A stretch of DNA of 64,000 nucleotides from UBA8337 sp965658615 (lineage in GTDB: Bacteria; Pseudomonadota; Alphaproteobacteria; RS24), in contig CBFHSX010000004.1 in the NCBI GenBank assembly GCA_965658615.1, positions 1 through 64,000 of the forward strand, written 5' to 3'. Positions within the stretch are counted from its first letter, which is position 1; each line of letters opens with the position of its first letter. Below are positions 8,795 to 18,270 of the stretch, one piece after another. Position numbers and translations under genes: made by a program. The notes below the pieces were generated by a model. The model was given only the letters and a program-made list of their open reading frames with translations. It was not told the DNA's origin and ran no database searches.

Positions 8795-10834
8795 CTATTC
8801 AATCAAGTCAAAGGCTGCGGCGCGTTGCATAAGGGCAATCAGCGCTTCCAGCAAGGATAGACGATTCTGCCGAATAGCGGGGTCTTCGTCATTCACCATC
8901 ACCGCCTCGAAAAATCCATCGACCGGCGCGCGCAAGGTCGCCAGCCCATCGAGATAAGCCGTGTAAGCAGCGAGACTGTCGACCGGCAATTGCGCTTGCG
9001 CTTCAATCGCCTCATGCAGCGCCTTTTCAGCCGCCTCGATCAACAGCGCTGCATCGACGCTGCTGGGTTTGGTGTCGCTCTCCTGCGCCGCTTTGGTACA
9101 AATACCATGCGCCCGGTTAAAGGCGGCTTTCAAATTGGCACCGTCTTCATGCGCCAAGAAAGCTTGCAATTGTTCGGCCCGTTGCGCGGTTTCGACCACA
9201 TCATCGCTGCCCAGCGCAAACACGGCACTGACAATATCATGCGCGATACCGCGATCGCGCAGATAGACTTTCAAGCGGTCGGCGATAAAGCCCAGCATAT
9301 CAGCACTTGGCGCGACTTGGCTGCCATATTGGGCAAACGCCGCATCGAGCACCGGCGTCAGCGCGAGGCGCGTCTCGGTTTCCAATAGGATGCGGATAAG
9401 GCCAAGCGCAGCGCGGCGCAACGCATACGGGTCTTTTGAGCCGGTCGGTTTTTCATCGATTGACCAAAAACCGGCCAGGCTATCGATTTTATCTGCCAAC
9501 GCCACGGCCATGCCTTCCGCAGTGGCCGGAATAGCATCGCCCGGCCCCGCCGGCTTGTAATGATCGCGAATGGCGGCGGCGACCGGCGCGCCCAACCCAT
9601 CATTGGTGGCGTAATAGCCGCCCATAATACCCTGCAATTCGGGAAACTCGTAAACCATGCCCGAGACCAAATCGGCTTTACACAAGCGCCCGGCTTTTTC
9701 AGCCGCAGCTTTATCGGCTCCCAGAGCCTCGGCCAAGCCTCCGGCCAGCGCCGCAATGCGCGTCGATTTTTCGGCCACGGTACCGAGTTGTGCTTGAAAG
9801 GTGACTTTCTCCAAAGCCGGCAGACGGCTTTCCAAGCTCTCCTTGCGGTCTTGGTCCCAGAAAAACCGGCCATCCGATAAACGCGCGCGCAGCACACGCT
9901 CATTACCGGCGATAATCGCCGCACCGTCATCGTCGGTCAGCATATTGGAAATGGTGATGAAATAAGGCGCCAGCTTGGCGTCTTTATCACGCAGGGCAAA
10001 ATATTTCTGATGCGTGCGCATCACCGACACCAAAACTTCTTCCGGCACATCCATGAACTCATCGTCAATCTTGCCAAGCAGCGGCACCGGCCATTCGACC
10101 AGACCGGCCGTCTCGCGGATGAGACCGGCATCCTCGACCAGCGCGCAACCGACTTCATCAGCCAGCCTGCTTGCGCCCTCGGCGACCATCGCCTCGCGAA
10201 TGGCAGCATCGGCCAGCACAAAAGCTTTTTCCAAAGTTGGCAGATAGTCGCCGGTTTTGGTCATGGTAAGCGCGGCGGGCGCCATGAAACGATGACCGAA
10301 ACTCGTATCCCCGCTGGCAATGCCGTCCACGTTAAACGGCACGACCTCGCCGTCAAACAGGCAGAGAATGGCGCGCAAGGGGCGCACCCAACGCAAGCTC
10401 CCCGCCCCCCAACGCATCGATTTCGGCCATTGAAAGCCCTCAATCATTTGCGGCAGGAAACCGGCCAGCGCATCAGCCAAAGACTGGCCCGGCTCGTCAA
10501 TCTCCAGCACGTAAAATGTGCCTTTTTTGTCCTCGCGCATGCTCAGCGCATCGGTGCTGTCCAGACCATTGGCGCGCAAAAAGCCCTCAATCGCCTGCTC
10601 CGGTGCGTCGACACGCGGGCCTTTTTTCTCTTCCTTGCGGTCCGGCAATTGCGTCGGCAGGCCATCGGCCAAAAGCGCGATACGCTGCGGCGCAACATGC
10701 GCTTGCAGGCTGTCGGCAGCGACGCCAAACCCGTCGAGAAAACTTTTCATGTGGCGCTCCAATTGCGCCGCCGCACCGGCTTGCATACCGGCGGGAATTT
10801 CTTCGGAATAAAGCTCGAGCAGAAAGTCAGCCAT
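8795..10834 (-). CDS. glyS: glycyl-tRNA synthetase beta subunit
   Basis: GlyS is the tRNA-recognising subunit of the alpha2-beta2 bacterial glycyl-tRNA synthetase. The 679-residue protein begins MADFLLELYSEEIPAG, the diagnostic N-terminus, and contains VSVMRTHQKYFAL, RVLRARLSDGRFFWDQD, GIMGGYYA, ALADKIDSL and DPYALRRAALGLIRI. The C-terminal region (about 580-679) is the anticodon-binding helical part. ATG 10834 is chosen because AGGAGGGGG lies just upstream and the start fits the family. It overlaps the end of glyQ by 8 bases, indicating coupled translation of the two subunits. Confidence 0.97.
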   Translation of the reverse strand: MADFLLELYSEEIPAGMQAGAAAQLERHMKSFLDGFGVAADSLQAHVAPQRIALLADGLPTQLPDRKEEKKGPRVDAPEQAIEGFLRANGLDSTDALSMREDKKGTFYVLEIDEPGQSLADALAGFLPQMIEGFQWPKSMRWGAGSLRWVRPLRAILCLFDGEVVPFNVDGIASGDTSFGHRFMAPAALTMTKTGDYLPTLEKAFVLADAAIREAMVAEGASRLADEVGCALVEDAGLIRETAGLVEWPVPLLGKIDDEFMDVPEEVLVSVMRTHQKYFALRDKDAKLAPYFITISNMLTDDDGAAIIAGNERVLRARLSDGRFFWDQDRKESLESRLPALEKVTFQAQLGTVAEKSTRIAALAGGLAEALGADKAAAEKAGRLCKADLVSGMVYEFPELQGIMGGYYATNDGLGAPVAAAIRDHYKPAGPGDAIPATAEGMAVALADKIDSLAGFWSIDEKPTGSKDPYALRRAALGLIRILLETETRLALTPVLDAAFAQYGSQVAPSADMLGFIADRLKVYLRDRGIAHDIVSAVFALGSDDVVETAQRAEQLQAFLAHEDGANLKAAFNRAHGICTKAAQESDTKPSSVDAALLIEAAEKALHEAIEAQAQLPVDSLAAYTAYLDGLATLRAPVDGFFEAVMVNDEDPAIRQNRLSLLEALIALMQRAAAFDLIE

Positions 10835-11720
10835 TGCCCCCTCCTGCGACTTTATTTGCCAACCATGCCTCAGCGCAGGCTTTCGCCAAAGCGCGAACGC
10901 GGCCAATATAGGCTTGCCGCTCAGTGACCGAAATCACGCCGCGCGCATCCAGCAAGTTGAAATTATGACTGGCTTTCATGCATTGGTCATAGGCCGGCAG
11001 TGCCAAACCCTTATCGACCAATTGCAGACATTCAGCCTCGGCATCTTCGAAATGCCTAAGCAGAATATCCGTATTGGCAGCCTCGAAATTATAATGCGAA
11101 AACTCCACTTCGGCGCGGTGGAAGACATCGCCATAGCGCACGGCTTTGTCATCCGTGCGGCCGTTAAAGTCCAGCTCAAAGCCATTATCCAACCCTTGCA
11201 CATACATGGCGAGGCGTTCCAAACCATAGGTCAACTCACCCGCTACCAGCTCGCAATCAATGCCACCGACTTGCTGGAAATAGGTAAATTGCGACACTTC
11301 CATACCGTCGCACCAGACCTCCCAGCCGAGGCCCCAAGCACCCAAAGTCGGGCTTTCCCAATCATCTTCGACAAAGCGGATATCGTGCTGCATCGGATCA
11401 ATGCCCAACACTTTCAGGCTTTCGAGATAAAGCTCCTGAATATTATCGGGCGATGGCTTCAAGATGACCTGAAACTGATAATAATGCTGAAAGCGGTTCG
11501 GGTTTTCGCCATAGCGGCCATCGGTCGGACGGCGCGAGGGCTGCACATAAGCCGCGTTCCAAGGCTCCGGGCCAAGCGCACGCAAGACCGTCGCAGGATG
11601 AAACGTACCCGCCCCCATCTCCATATCATAGGGTTGCAACACCACGCAGCCCCAATCGGCCCAATAGCGTTGGAGATTGAGGATCAAATCCTGAAATGAA
11701 GGTGCCTTTGGGGCGGTCAT
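10827..11720 (-). CDS. glyQ: glycyl-tRNA synthetase alpha subunit
   Basis: GlyQ is the catalytic class II subunit that activates glycine. The 297-residue protein shows the family-specific N-terminus FQDLILNLQRYWADWGC, the motif MEMGAGTFHPATVLRALGP, AYVQPSRRPTDGRYGENPNR, HYYQFQVILKPSP, and GWEVWCDGMEVSQFTYFQQ. Its partner glyS overlaps its stop by 8 bases. The upstream ribosome binding site is weak (GACCGACCG). Confidence 0.97.
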   Translation of the reverse strand: MTAPKAPSFQDLILNLQRYWADWGCVVLQPYDMEMGAGTFHPATVLRALGPEPWNAAYVQPSRRPTDGRYGENPNRFQHYYQFQVILKPSPDNIQELYLESLKVLGIDPMQHDIRFVEDDWESPTLGAWGLGWEVWCDGMEVSQFTYFQQVGGIDCELVAGELTYGLERLAMYVQGLDNGFELDFNGRTDDKAVRYGDVFHRAEVEFSHYNFEAANTDILLRHFEDAEAECLQLVDKGLALPAYDQCMKASHNFNLLDARGVISVTERQAYIGRVRALAKACAEAWLANKVAGGGNG

Positions 11721-11759
11721 AATCGGTCGGTCTCGCGCAACAATTCATCTGAGGGATAC

Positions 11760-12521
11760 TTACCCGCCTGACTCGTCAAAAGCAAGCACTGCGCCGTGCC
11801 GCAGCACGGCTTCTGCGGCCAAACTTGGCGCACCCGCCTCATTTTGCAAAACCAGCGGCGCCAGCAAAGTGACCGGCGCGCGCGCATCGCGGCGGCCGCG
11901 CACCAAGACACGCGTCGCAGCGCGGCCGGGTTTTGGCTGGATTGGCAGCACACGCAAATCCCCCAGCCGCTTTTGCATCACGGTCAGAAGCTGCGCCAGC
12001 GCATCAGCGCGATGCACCAACGTCACATGGCCTTTGGCACGGGTCAGCGCGCAGGCACATTTGATCCAATTATCCAGCGTACCCTCTTGGCCGATATGCG
12101 CTTGGGCTTTGCCTTCATGCGCCATATCCGGCACCTCGCCTTGGCGATAATAAGGCGGGTTGGCGATGACCTCGTCAAAACTATTGGCCACCAAATGCAT
12201 ATCGGAAAACGGGCCGGTAATGTCTCCCTGTTTGAAATGCGCGCGTGCCCCGAGATGATTGGCCTCGGCATTATTTTGCGCCAGCACCACCATTTCCTCG
12301 TTCAATTCAATGCCGGTTACATGCGCGTCGGTGCGCCGCGCCGCGAAACACAAAGCGGCGACACCGGCACCACTACCAAGCTCGGCAATATGCCCGTCCT
12401 GCGGCGGCTGCGCGGCGGCAGCAAGCAACACGGCATCATGGCCCGAGCGAAACCCGTCGCGCAGCTGCTTGAGGCGCAGTTTCTCGCCCAAAAACCCGTC
12501 AGTCGTCAAATCCTGTGTCAT
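11760..12521 (-). CDS. TrmN6/YfiC-like SAM-dependent N6-adenine methyltransferase
   Basis: The 253-residue protein has a class I Rossmann methyltransferase core: AELGSGAGVAALCFAAR (SAM motif I), VTGIELNEEMVVLAQ (motif II acidic end) and DEVIANPPYY, the NPPY motif of N6-adenine or glutamine methyltransferases. The N-terminal LTTDGFLGEKLRLKQLRDGFRSGHDA matches the tRNA1(Val) adenine-37 methyltransferase group (TrmN6). Substrate is inferred from the family. It diverges from ispB, leaving a short shared promoter region, and its 3' end lies 40 bases from the start of glyQ. Confidence 0.8.
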   Translation of the reverse strand: MTQDLTTDGFLGEKLRLKQLRDGFRSGHDAVLLAAAAQPPQDGHIAELGSGAGVAALCFAARRTDAHVTGIELNEEMVVLAQNNAEANHLGARAHFKQGDITGPFSDMHLVANSFDEVIANPPYYRQGEVPDMAHEGKAQAHIGQEGTLDNWIKCACALTRAKGHVTLVHRADALAQLLTVMQKRLGDLRVLPIQPKPGRAATRVLVRGRRDARAPVTLLAPLVLQNEAGAPSLAAEAVLRHGAVLAFDESGG

Positions 12522-12567
12522 AAATGCTCATTCAGGCGGTCGCATCGCCGCAGCCCTGCCGTTTTTC

Positions 12568-12595
12568 TTGACCCGACGCATATTTGGCTGATAAT
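12568..12595 (+). promoter_or_regulatory. putative promoter of the polyprenyl diphosphate synthase gene
   Basis: TTGACC (12568-12573), a 16-base spacer and GATAAT (12590-12595) form a good sigma-70-like promoter, placing the transcription start near 12602, just before the AGAAAGG ribosome binding site. Confidence 0.5.
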
Positions 12596-12614
12596 CGCGC
12601 CAGAAAGGCATATT

Positions 12615-13640
12615 ATGGCACAAATCATTAACTTTAGCGATACATCGCGCCCGACCGACGATGCGCTGGCGGCGCTGCAGGAATTATTCGCCGCCAAGCT
12701 GCACGGCGTCGAGACTGAGATTGCCAAACATATGCAATCGGCGGCGGATCTTATCCCGGCCATTTCTGACCATCTCATCGGTGCCGGCGGCAAACGCCTG
12801 CGGCCGCTCTTGACCCTATCAGCGGCGCAAATTTCCGGCTATCAGGGCAAGGATGATGTGACCATGGCGGCGGCGGTGGAATATATGCACACGGCCACAT
12901 TGCTGCATGATGATGTTGTGGATGATAGCGATATGCGACGCGGCAAGGCGACAGCGCGCAAATTATGGGGCAATCAGGCCAGCGTACTGGTCGGCGATTT
13001 CCTGCTCGGTCAAGCGTTCCGCATGATGGTCGCGGCCAAATCTCTCGACGCGCTGGAAATTCTGTCACGCGCGGCGGCTGTCATTGCCGAAGGCGAAGTT
13101 ATGCAATTGGCTGCGATGAATAATCCGCAGACCAGCGAAGACAAATATTTGCAAATCATCGACGCCAAAACCGCCGCCCTATTTGCCGCCGCTTCTGAGG
13201 TCGGCGGCGTGATTGCCGGGGCCAGCGCAGCTGAGATTGACGCGCTGTCAGCCTATGGGCGCAATTTGGGGATTGCCTTTCAACTGATCGATGACGCGCT
13301 GGATTATGGCAGTGTCGGTCAGGTGCTGGGAAAAGATACCGGCGAGGATTTCCGCGAGGGCAAGGTCACACTGCCGGTTATTCTGGCCTATCATCGCGGC
13401 GATGACGCAGCGCGCGCCTTCTGGAATGACAGCGTTGCGCATCCGAGCGAGGAAACGCATGCGGCGCGTTTTGCCAAGGCACTGGACTATTTGGAAGCCA
13501 GCAACGCCCTGCCGGACACTATTTCGCGGGCCGCGCATTATGGCGAAAAAGCCAAAGATGCGCTGGGCTTGTTCCCCAAAAGCGAGACGCGCGCCGTGTT
13601 GCTGCGGCTGGTCGATTTTTGTATCGCCAGAGCCTATTGA
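12615..13640 (+). CDS. ispB: long-chain polyprenyl diphosphate synthase (octaprenyl/decaprenyl type)
   Basis: A trans-polyprenyl synthase that builds the ubiquinone side chain from farnesyl diphosphate and isopentenyl diphosphate. The 341-residue protein carries both aspartate-rich motifs, LLHDDVVDDSDMRRG and QLIDDALDYGS, plus GGKRLRPLLTL for isopentenyl diphosphate binding and KVTLPVILAY near the C-terminus. ATG 12615 is preceded by AGAAAGG; the frame is open far upstream, but that stretch is antisense to the methyltransferase gene. Alphaproteobacteria usually make Q10, so the product may be decaprenyl, but chain length cannot be read from the sequence. It is convergent with ispE, with a 7-base gap. 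Confidence 0.9.
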   Translation: MAQIINFSDTSRPTDDALAALQELFAAKLHGVETEIAKHMQSAADLIPAISDHLIGAGGKRLRPLLTLSAAQISGYQGKDDVTMAAAVEYMHTATLLHDDVVDDSDMRRGKATARKLWGNQASVLVGDFLLGQAFRMMVAAKSLDALEILSRAAAVIAEGEVMQLAAMNNPQTSEDKYLQIIDAKTAALFAAASEVGGVIAGASAAEIDALSAYGRNLGIAFQLIDDALDYGSVGQVLGKDTGEDFREGKVTLPVILAYHRGDDAARAFWNDSVAHPSEETHAARFAKALDYLEASNALPDTISRAAHYGEKAKDALGLFPKSETRAVLLRLVDFCIARAY

Positions 13641-13647
13641 GTTTATA

Positions 13648-14517
13648 TCAAGAGCCGAGCAAGGCCCCGGCTTGCACCCAATCATCACTGCGCAAGCGTT
13701 TATAATTCTCAGCCAGCTCGTCCCCCTGCCCCGGGGCGGTCAAACCAAAACACGTCGCGCCCGAGCCGCTCATCGCAGCAAAGGCGCAACCGGATGTCTT
13801 CAACGCGGCCAAGCAATCGGCAATGGCAGGCACCAACGATAGGGCAGGCTTGGTCAAGGCATTGCCCTGCGCAGCAAGAAAGCCGACCAGCCCATCAAGC
13901 GTGTCAAATCCGGTCGGCATGGCTTGCGGTTCAGACAATTCTTCGCGCGCGGCAAGCGCTTTGAAAACCGCCGGCGTCGATACGCTTTGACGCGGATTAA
14001 CCAGCACAATATCAGCCGCAGGCAGGGCACCAAGCCGTGTCACATCATGGCCGATACCGCACATCCATGCCGGGCCATGCGACAGGCAAACCGACACATC
14101 GGCACCCAATTCAGCCGCCAAAGCAGCGATAGGATCGGCATCCATATCAAGGGAAAATAACGCGCTCAGCCCGCGCAGAGCCGCCGCTGCATCGGCCGAG
14201 CCGCCGCCTATCCCCGAGGCCACGGGTAGATTTTTTTCCAGCATGATATGGCAATCCAATGCCTGCCCGGTAAAAGCCGCCAGCTTTGCATGCGCCTGCT
14301 TGACCAGATTATCCGCACCGTCCAACCCGGGGCCAAACGGGCCACGCAACGTCAATTGCGTGGTCTCGGCTTTTTCAAAATGCAGCCGGTCGCCAATATC
14401 GACAAAGGCGACAAGGCTTTCCAGCGCGTGAAAGCCGTCGGGCCGACGGCCGCGCACATGCAAAGAGAGATTTATTTTGGCCGGGGCCAATAGGCTGAGC
14501 CGCGCAGCGCGGTGCAT
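13648..14517 (-). CDS. ispE: 4-diphosphocytidyl-2-C-methyl-D-erythritol kinase
   Basis: IspE phosphorylates CDP-methylerythritol in the MEP pathway to isopentenyl diphosphate. The 289-residue GHMP kinase has the N-terminal LLAPAKINLSLHVRGRRPDGFH signature with the catalytic Asp in the D-G-F-H region, the ATP-binding loop LPVASGIGGGSADAAAALRGL, and a C-terminal AAMSGSGATCFGL. ispH of the same pathway lies at 37410 in this window. The start codon overlaps the stop of the TPR gene by one base (TAATG), so the two are probably co-translated. Confidence 0.95.
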   Translation of the reverse strand: MHRAARLSLLAPAKINLSLHVRGRRPDGFHALESLVAFVDIGDRLHFEKAETTQLTLRGPFGPGLDGADNLVKQAHAKLAAFTGQALDCHIMLEKNLPVASGIGGGSADAAAALRGLSALFSLDMDADPIAALAAELGADVSVCLSHGPAWMCGIGHDVTRLGALPAADIVLVNPRQSVSTPAVFKALAAREELSEPQAMPTGFDTLDGLVGFLAAQGNALTKPALSLVPAIADCLAALKTSGCAFAAMSGSGATCFGLTAPGQGDELAENYKRLRSDDWVQAGALLGS

Positions 14518-16253
14518 TAAATGGCCGTGCCGCCGCGCGGCATATGCGCTTTCGGCTTTTTCTTTTCAGGCGCACCCAGACCGGTCAGTAATTTCTTTTC
14601 AATCTTGGCGCGTTCTTCCTCGCTCGGGTCAAAAGCCAGCGCTTTGCGCCATTGATAGCGCGCCTCAAGCTCGCGCCCGACACGCCACATAGCATCACCC
14701 AAATGATCGGTCACCACCGGGTCGGTCGGCTCCAGGCGCGAGGCGCGCTCGAGAATGGAAAGCGCCTTATCATATTGACCAAGCCGATAATAAGCCCAAC
14801 CGAGACTGTCGACATAAGCACCATTATTCGGCTCCTTATTGACGGCCTGTTTGATAATCTTCAGCCCCTCATCGAGATAGACGCCTTGGTCGATCCAGCT
14901 ATAGCCGAGATAATTTAGGACAGTCGGCGCATCACCCGACATCTCGCGCGCGCGCTGCAGGTCAATCTCGGCCATATCCCAATTGCCGAGCCGCTCGCGC
15001 ATCATGCCGCGGGCAAAAAACAGGAACCAATCCCGATTGCTGATTTCCTCAGTCAAATCAATGGCGGCGTCATAGGCCGCTTCGGCCTCATCGAAACGCG
15101 CATTGGAACGGTATAAATCACCCAATGAAATGCGAATATCGCGATCGCCCGGCATATCCTTGGCCCGCGCCGCGAGAACCGCAATCGCCGCCTCCTCAGC
15201 GCCGGCCAAAAACAGCATTTGCGCGCGCTGGATTTGCGCGTCGCGGTATAGAACCGAATTGCGCGCAATGCGTCCATATTGCTCGGCCGCCTCGACATAG
15301 CGATCCAACTCGGCCAGCATCATCGCCAAATCAAACGCCGTGACTTCTTTATTCGGATCGAGAAATTGCGCCATGCGGTAATAGCCGAGCGCCAGCTGGT
15401 TGCGGTTTTCGCTCCGCATCGCTTCACCAATCGCCATAAAAGCATCGGCCAGACCGCTTGTCGGCGCGGCGTTCAAACGCGCCGGTGTCTGCTTTTCGAT
15501 ACGCGCAAAACCGGCTTCAATCAGCGCATTATCGAGATTGCGCTCGCGGTAATAGCGATAGAGTTTCTCAGCCTTATCCCAATCCTGCCGGCGCTCCATA
15601 AAGCCCCCATAGGCCAGCACAAAGCTGAGATAGCGGCTACCACCGGCGCGCAGCCCGCGCCCATAAAGCGCCTCAGCCTTATCCGCTGCGCCTTGCAATT
15701 CATACACATGGGCGGCTTGCATAAGCGGCACATGCGAAAACGGACCACCGCGCGACAGGGTTGCCAGCGCATCGGCCTCGCCCTCCGCATCGCCCATTTG
15801 GCGGGCAATCCAGACACGAATATTCGGCTCCAGCAATTTGGCAAACGGGCCACGTTCCAGCCCATCGAGATGGGCAATCGCCGTCACGCCGTCACCGGCT
15901 TTGAAAGCGACCGTGGCCAGCAGAATCTTGGCTTGTTGATTATCCTCGCTCACGGCGAGACTCTTTTGCGCCGTCAGCACGCCATCAGCAATATTACCGG
16001 CCAGAACATGCGCCAGCATGGCAGCATCGAGCAGTTCCTCGCTCTCGGGCCGCGCCATCAGGGCTTGGTCGTAATAAAGCGATGCGGCTTGCGCATCATT
16101 ATTGCGCGCCGCCTGACGCGCCGCCAAAAACGCACCCGACGCGCCCGTTTCGGCAATCAGTGCCTCAACCTTACCGGCAACATAAAACGCGGCGCCACCG
16201 GCCAAAACAGTGACGACCGCCAGAGCAATCAGGATACGTTGTCGCCAGCTCAT
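14517..16253 (-). CDS. membrane-anchored tetratricopeptide repeat protein
   Basis: The 578-residue protein starts with a basic N-terminus and one hydrophobic segment (ILIALAVVTVLAGGAAFYVAG, about residues 7-27) that should anchor it in the inner membrane. The remainder is helical with recurring TPR-like units, for example AASLYYDQALMARPESEEL, EAYDAAIDL-type repeats near the middle, and YYRLGQYDKALSILERASRLEPTDPVVTDHLGDA near the C-terminus. TPR arrays mediate protein-protein contacts. The partner is unknown. Proteins of this kind are often found upstream of ispE in alphaproteobacteria. I do not assign a specific function. Confidence 0.85.
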   Translation of the reverse strand: MSWRQRILIALAVVTVLAGGAAFYVAGKVEALIAETGASGAFLAARQAARNNDAQAASLYYDQALMARPESEELLDAAMLAHVLAGNIADGVLTAQKSLAVSEDNQQAKILLATVAFKAGDGVTAIAHLDGLERGPFAKLLEPNIRVWIARQMGDAEGEADALATLSRGGPFSHVPLMQAAHVYELQGAADKAEALYGRGLRAGGSRYLSFVLAYGGFMERRQDWDKAEKLYRYYRERNLDNALIEAGFARIEKQTPARLNAAPTSGLADAFMAIGEAMRSENRNQLALGYYRMAQFLDPNKEVTAFDLAMMLAELDRYVEAAEQYGRIARNSVLYRDAQIQRAQMLFLAGAEEAAIAVLAARAKDMPGDRDIRISLGDLYRSNARFDEAEAAYDAAIDLTEEISNRDWFLFFARGMMRERLGNWDMAEIDLQRAREMSGDAPTVLNYLGYSWIDQGVYLDEGLKIIKQAVNKEPNNGAYVDSLGWAYYRLGQYDKALSILERASRLEPTDPVVTDHLGDAMWRVGRELEARYQWRKALAFDPSEEERAKIEKKLLTGLGAPEKKKPKAHMPRGGTAI

Positions 16254-16332
16254 TCTAACTTCCCAAAAAGCGCATCATTGCGACGAGTGTAACAAGTCGG
16301 GCGCGCAAGGCAATGCCCCGCCGCCCTGTTGA

Positions 16333-18045
16333 TTACATATTCGGATAATTCGGCCCGCCGGCACCTTCCGGCACCACCCAATTAATGTTTTGGCTCGGAC
16401 ATTTAATATCGCAGGTTTTGCAATGCACACAGTTTTGCGCGTTGATTTGCAGGCGCGGGTTATCGCCATTATCATCGGCGACGATCTCATAAACACCGGC
16501 CGGGCAATAACGCTGCGCCGGTTCGTCATAATCGCGCAAATTGACCTCGATCGGCACAGATGCATCCTTCAGCGTCAAATGCGCCGGTTGGTCTTCTTCG
16601 TGATTGGTCGCCGACAAGAAGACCGATGACAGCTTGTCAAAGGCGACTTCATTATCATATTTCGGATAATCGATCGGCTTGCACTCAGAGGCCTTTTTCA
16701 GCGCTGCAAAATCCGGCTTGCCATGGCCCAGCGTGTAAGGCAGGCCAATTCCCAGCGTCCGCATCCACATTTCGGCACCGCCCAATATCGTGCCGATGAA
16801 ATTGCCGAATTTCGACAGCAGCGGCTTCACATTGCGGACCATTTTCAATTCTTTGGCGACGCGCGAATTGTCATACGCCTCTTGATAGGCGCTCAACTCG
16901 TCTTGCGCGCGCCCGCCCGTGACGGCGTCATAGGCGGCTTCGGCGGCCATAATGCCGCTTTCCATGGCGTTGTGAGACCCTTTAATGCGCGGCACATTGA
17001 CAAAACCGGCCGAGCAACCGATCAGCGCACCGCCCGGAAAGGCCAGCTTGGGCACTGATTGATAACCGCCCTCGGTGATGGCGCGGGCACCGTAAGATAC
17101 ACGCTTGCCGCCTTCGAGGATCGGCTTGATGGCCGGATGCATTTTGAAGCGCTGGAACTCATCATAAGGGGACAGATGCGGATTTTGATAATTCAAATGC
17201 GTGACAAAACCGATGGAGACGAAATTATCACCAAAATGATACATCCACGAGCCACCGCCGGTTTTATTGTCGAGCGGCCAGCCCAAAGTGTGCTGCACAA
17301 AGCCCGGCTTGTGCTGCGACGGGTCGACCTGCCATAGCTCTTTAATGCCGATGCCGAATTTTTGGAAATCGCTATCCTTATCCAGCTCATAATTGGCAAT
17401 CGCCGCTTTTGACATAGAGCCGCGCACGCCCTCACCGAGCAGCGTATATTTGGCCAGCAATTCCATGCCCGGCATCCAACCATCTTTTTTCTCGCCCTCT
17501 TTCGAGACGCCCATATCGCCGGTAGCGACACCGCGCACAGCGCCGTTTTCATCCATCAGCAATTCAGCCGCGGCAAAGCCCGGATAGATTTCGACGCCGA
17601 GATTTTCAGCCTGCTCGGCCAACCAACGCGCCACATTGCCGAGGCTGGCAATGTAATTGCCGTGGTTTTTCATCAAAGGCGGCAGCATGAAATTCGGCAG
17701 CGGGAAGGCACCGGCCGGGCCGAGCACGAGGAATTTATCATCCGTCACTTCGGTTTCCAGCGGCGCACCCATTTCTTTCCAATTCGGAAACAAGCGTTCG
17801 ATACCGACCGGGTCAATGACCGCGCCGGACAGAATATGCGCACCGATTTCCGAGCCTTTTTCCAGCACACAAACCGACACGTCCTCGCCTTTTTCGGCAG
17901 CCAATTGCTTCAGGCGAATGGCGGCGGACAGACCGGCGGGGCCACCACCGACAATCACAACATCATATTCCATACCTTCGCGTTCTTCCGGCGCAAGGGC
18001 CCAGCCCTGACGCGCATTGACTTGGTTTACCGGCAAATCGCTCAT
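16333..18045 (-). CDS. electron transfer flavoprotein-ubiquinone oxidoreductase
   Basis: ETF-QO is an inner-membrane flavo-iron-sulfur enzyme that passes electrons from reduced ETF (fatty-acid and amino-acid dehydrogenases) to ubiquinone. The 570-residue protein has an FAD motif YDVVIVGGGPAGLSAAIRLK near residue 28, the LEKGSEIGAHILSGAVIDP segment, and a C-terminal ferredoxin-like module NCVHCKTCDIKCPSQNINW with the cysteines for one [4Fe-4S] cluster. ATG 18045 is chosen since GGAG lies six bases upstream; ATG 18060 is an in-frame alternative. It diverges from the uracil-DNA glycosylase gene across about 225 bases. No etfAB genes are present here. Confidence 0.95.
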   Translation of the reverse strand: MSDLPVNQVNARQGWALAPEEREGMEYDVVIVGGGPAGLSAAIRLKQLAAEKGEDVSVCVLEKGSEIGAHILSGAVIDPVGIERLFPNWKEMGAPLETEVTDDKFLVLGPAGAFPLPNFMLPPLMKNHGNYIASLGNVARWLAEQAENLGVEIYPGFAAAELLMDENGAVRGVATGDMGVSKEGEKKDGWMPGMELLAKYTLLGEGVRGSMSKAAIANYELDKDSDFQKFGIGIKELWQVDPSQHKPGFVQHTLGWPLDNKTGGGSWMYHFGDNFVSIGFVTHLNYQNPHLSPYDEFQRFKMHPAIKPILEGGKRVSYGARAITEGGYQSVPKLAFPGGALIGCSAGFVNVPRIKGSHNAMESGIMAAEAAYDAVTGGRAQDELSAYQEAYDNSRVAKELKMVRNVKPLLSKFGNFIGTILGGAEMWMRTLGIGLPYTLGHGKPDFAALKKASECKPIDYPKYDNEVAFDKLSSVFLSATNHEEDQPAHLTLKDASVPIEVNLRDYDEPAQRYCPAGVYEIVADDNGDNPRLQINAQNCVHCKTCDIKCPSQNINWVVPEGAGGPNYPNM

Positions 18046-18270
18046 TTTGAACTCCGTCATTGGTGCTTGTCTTGGCGTAAGTATATAGCAGGTTTCCCGC
18101 AAGCGTCCTATGCCAAAACAGGCTGCGTTTTCCTGTCGCACATGGGCACGTAAGGGGCGTGTAGGGGGCACCGTTGTGCCGGAAATTGGGGATGAGGTGC
18201 TCGTTTGTGTTGAAACCATCTGCAATTCATGGGAATCAAGGCCATGATGGTGCAGGAGCCGTAAAACATA
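18046..18270. other. divergent intergenic region between ETF-QO and uracil-DNA glycosylase genes
   Basis: The 225 bases must hold both promoters. On the plus strand AGGAG precedes the glycosylase start. A TATATA stretch at about 18081-18087 could be the -10 of the ETF-QO promoter on the minus strand, but I see no matching -35 at normal spacing. One GANTC site (GAATC, near 18233) is present. No small gene or RNA is recognisable. Confidence 0.4.

Noticed and set aside
11796..12614. Long open frame upstream of and fused to the polyprenyl synthase, suggesting a larger fusion protein
   Set aside because: The upstream part is antisense to the methyltransferase gene (11760-12521), is His/Arg/Gln-rich in the manner of a shadow frame, and a promoter and ribosome binding site lie directly before ATG 12615.
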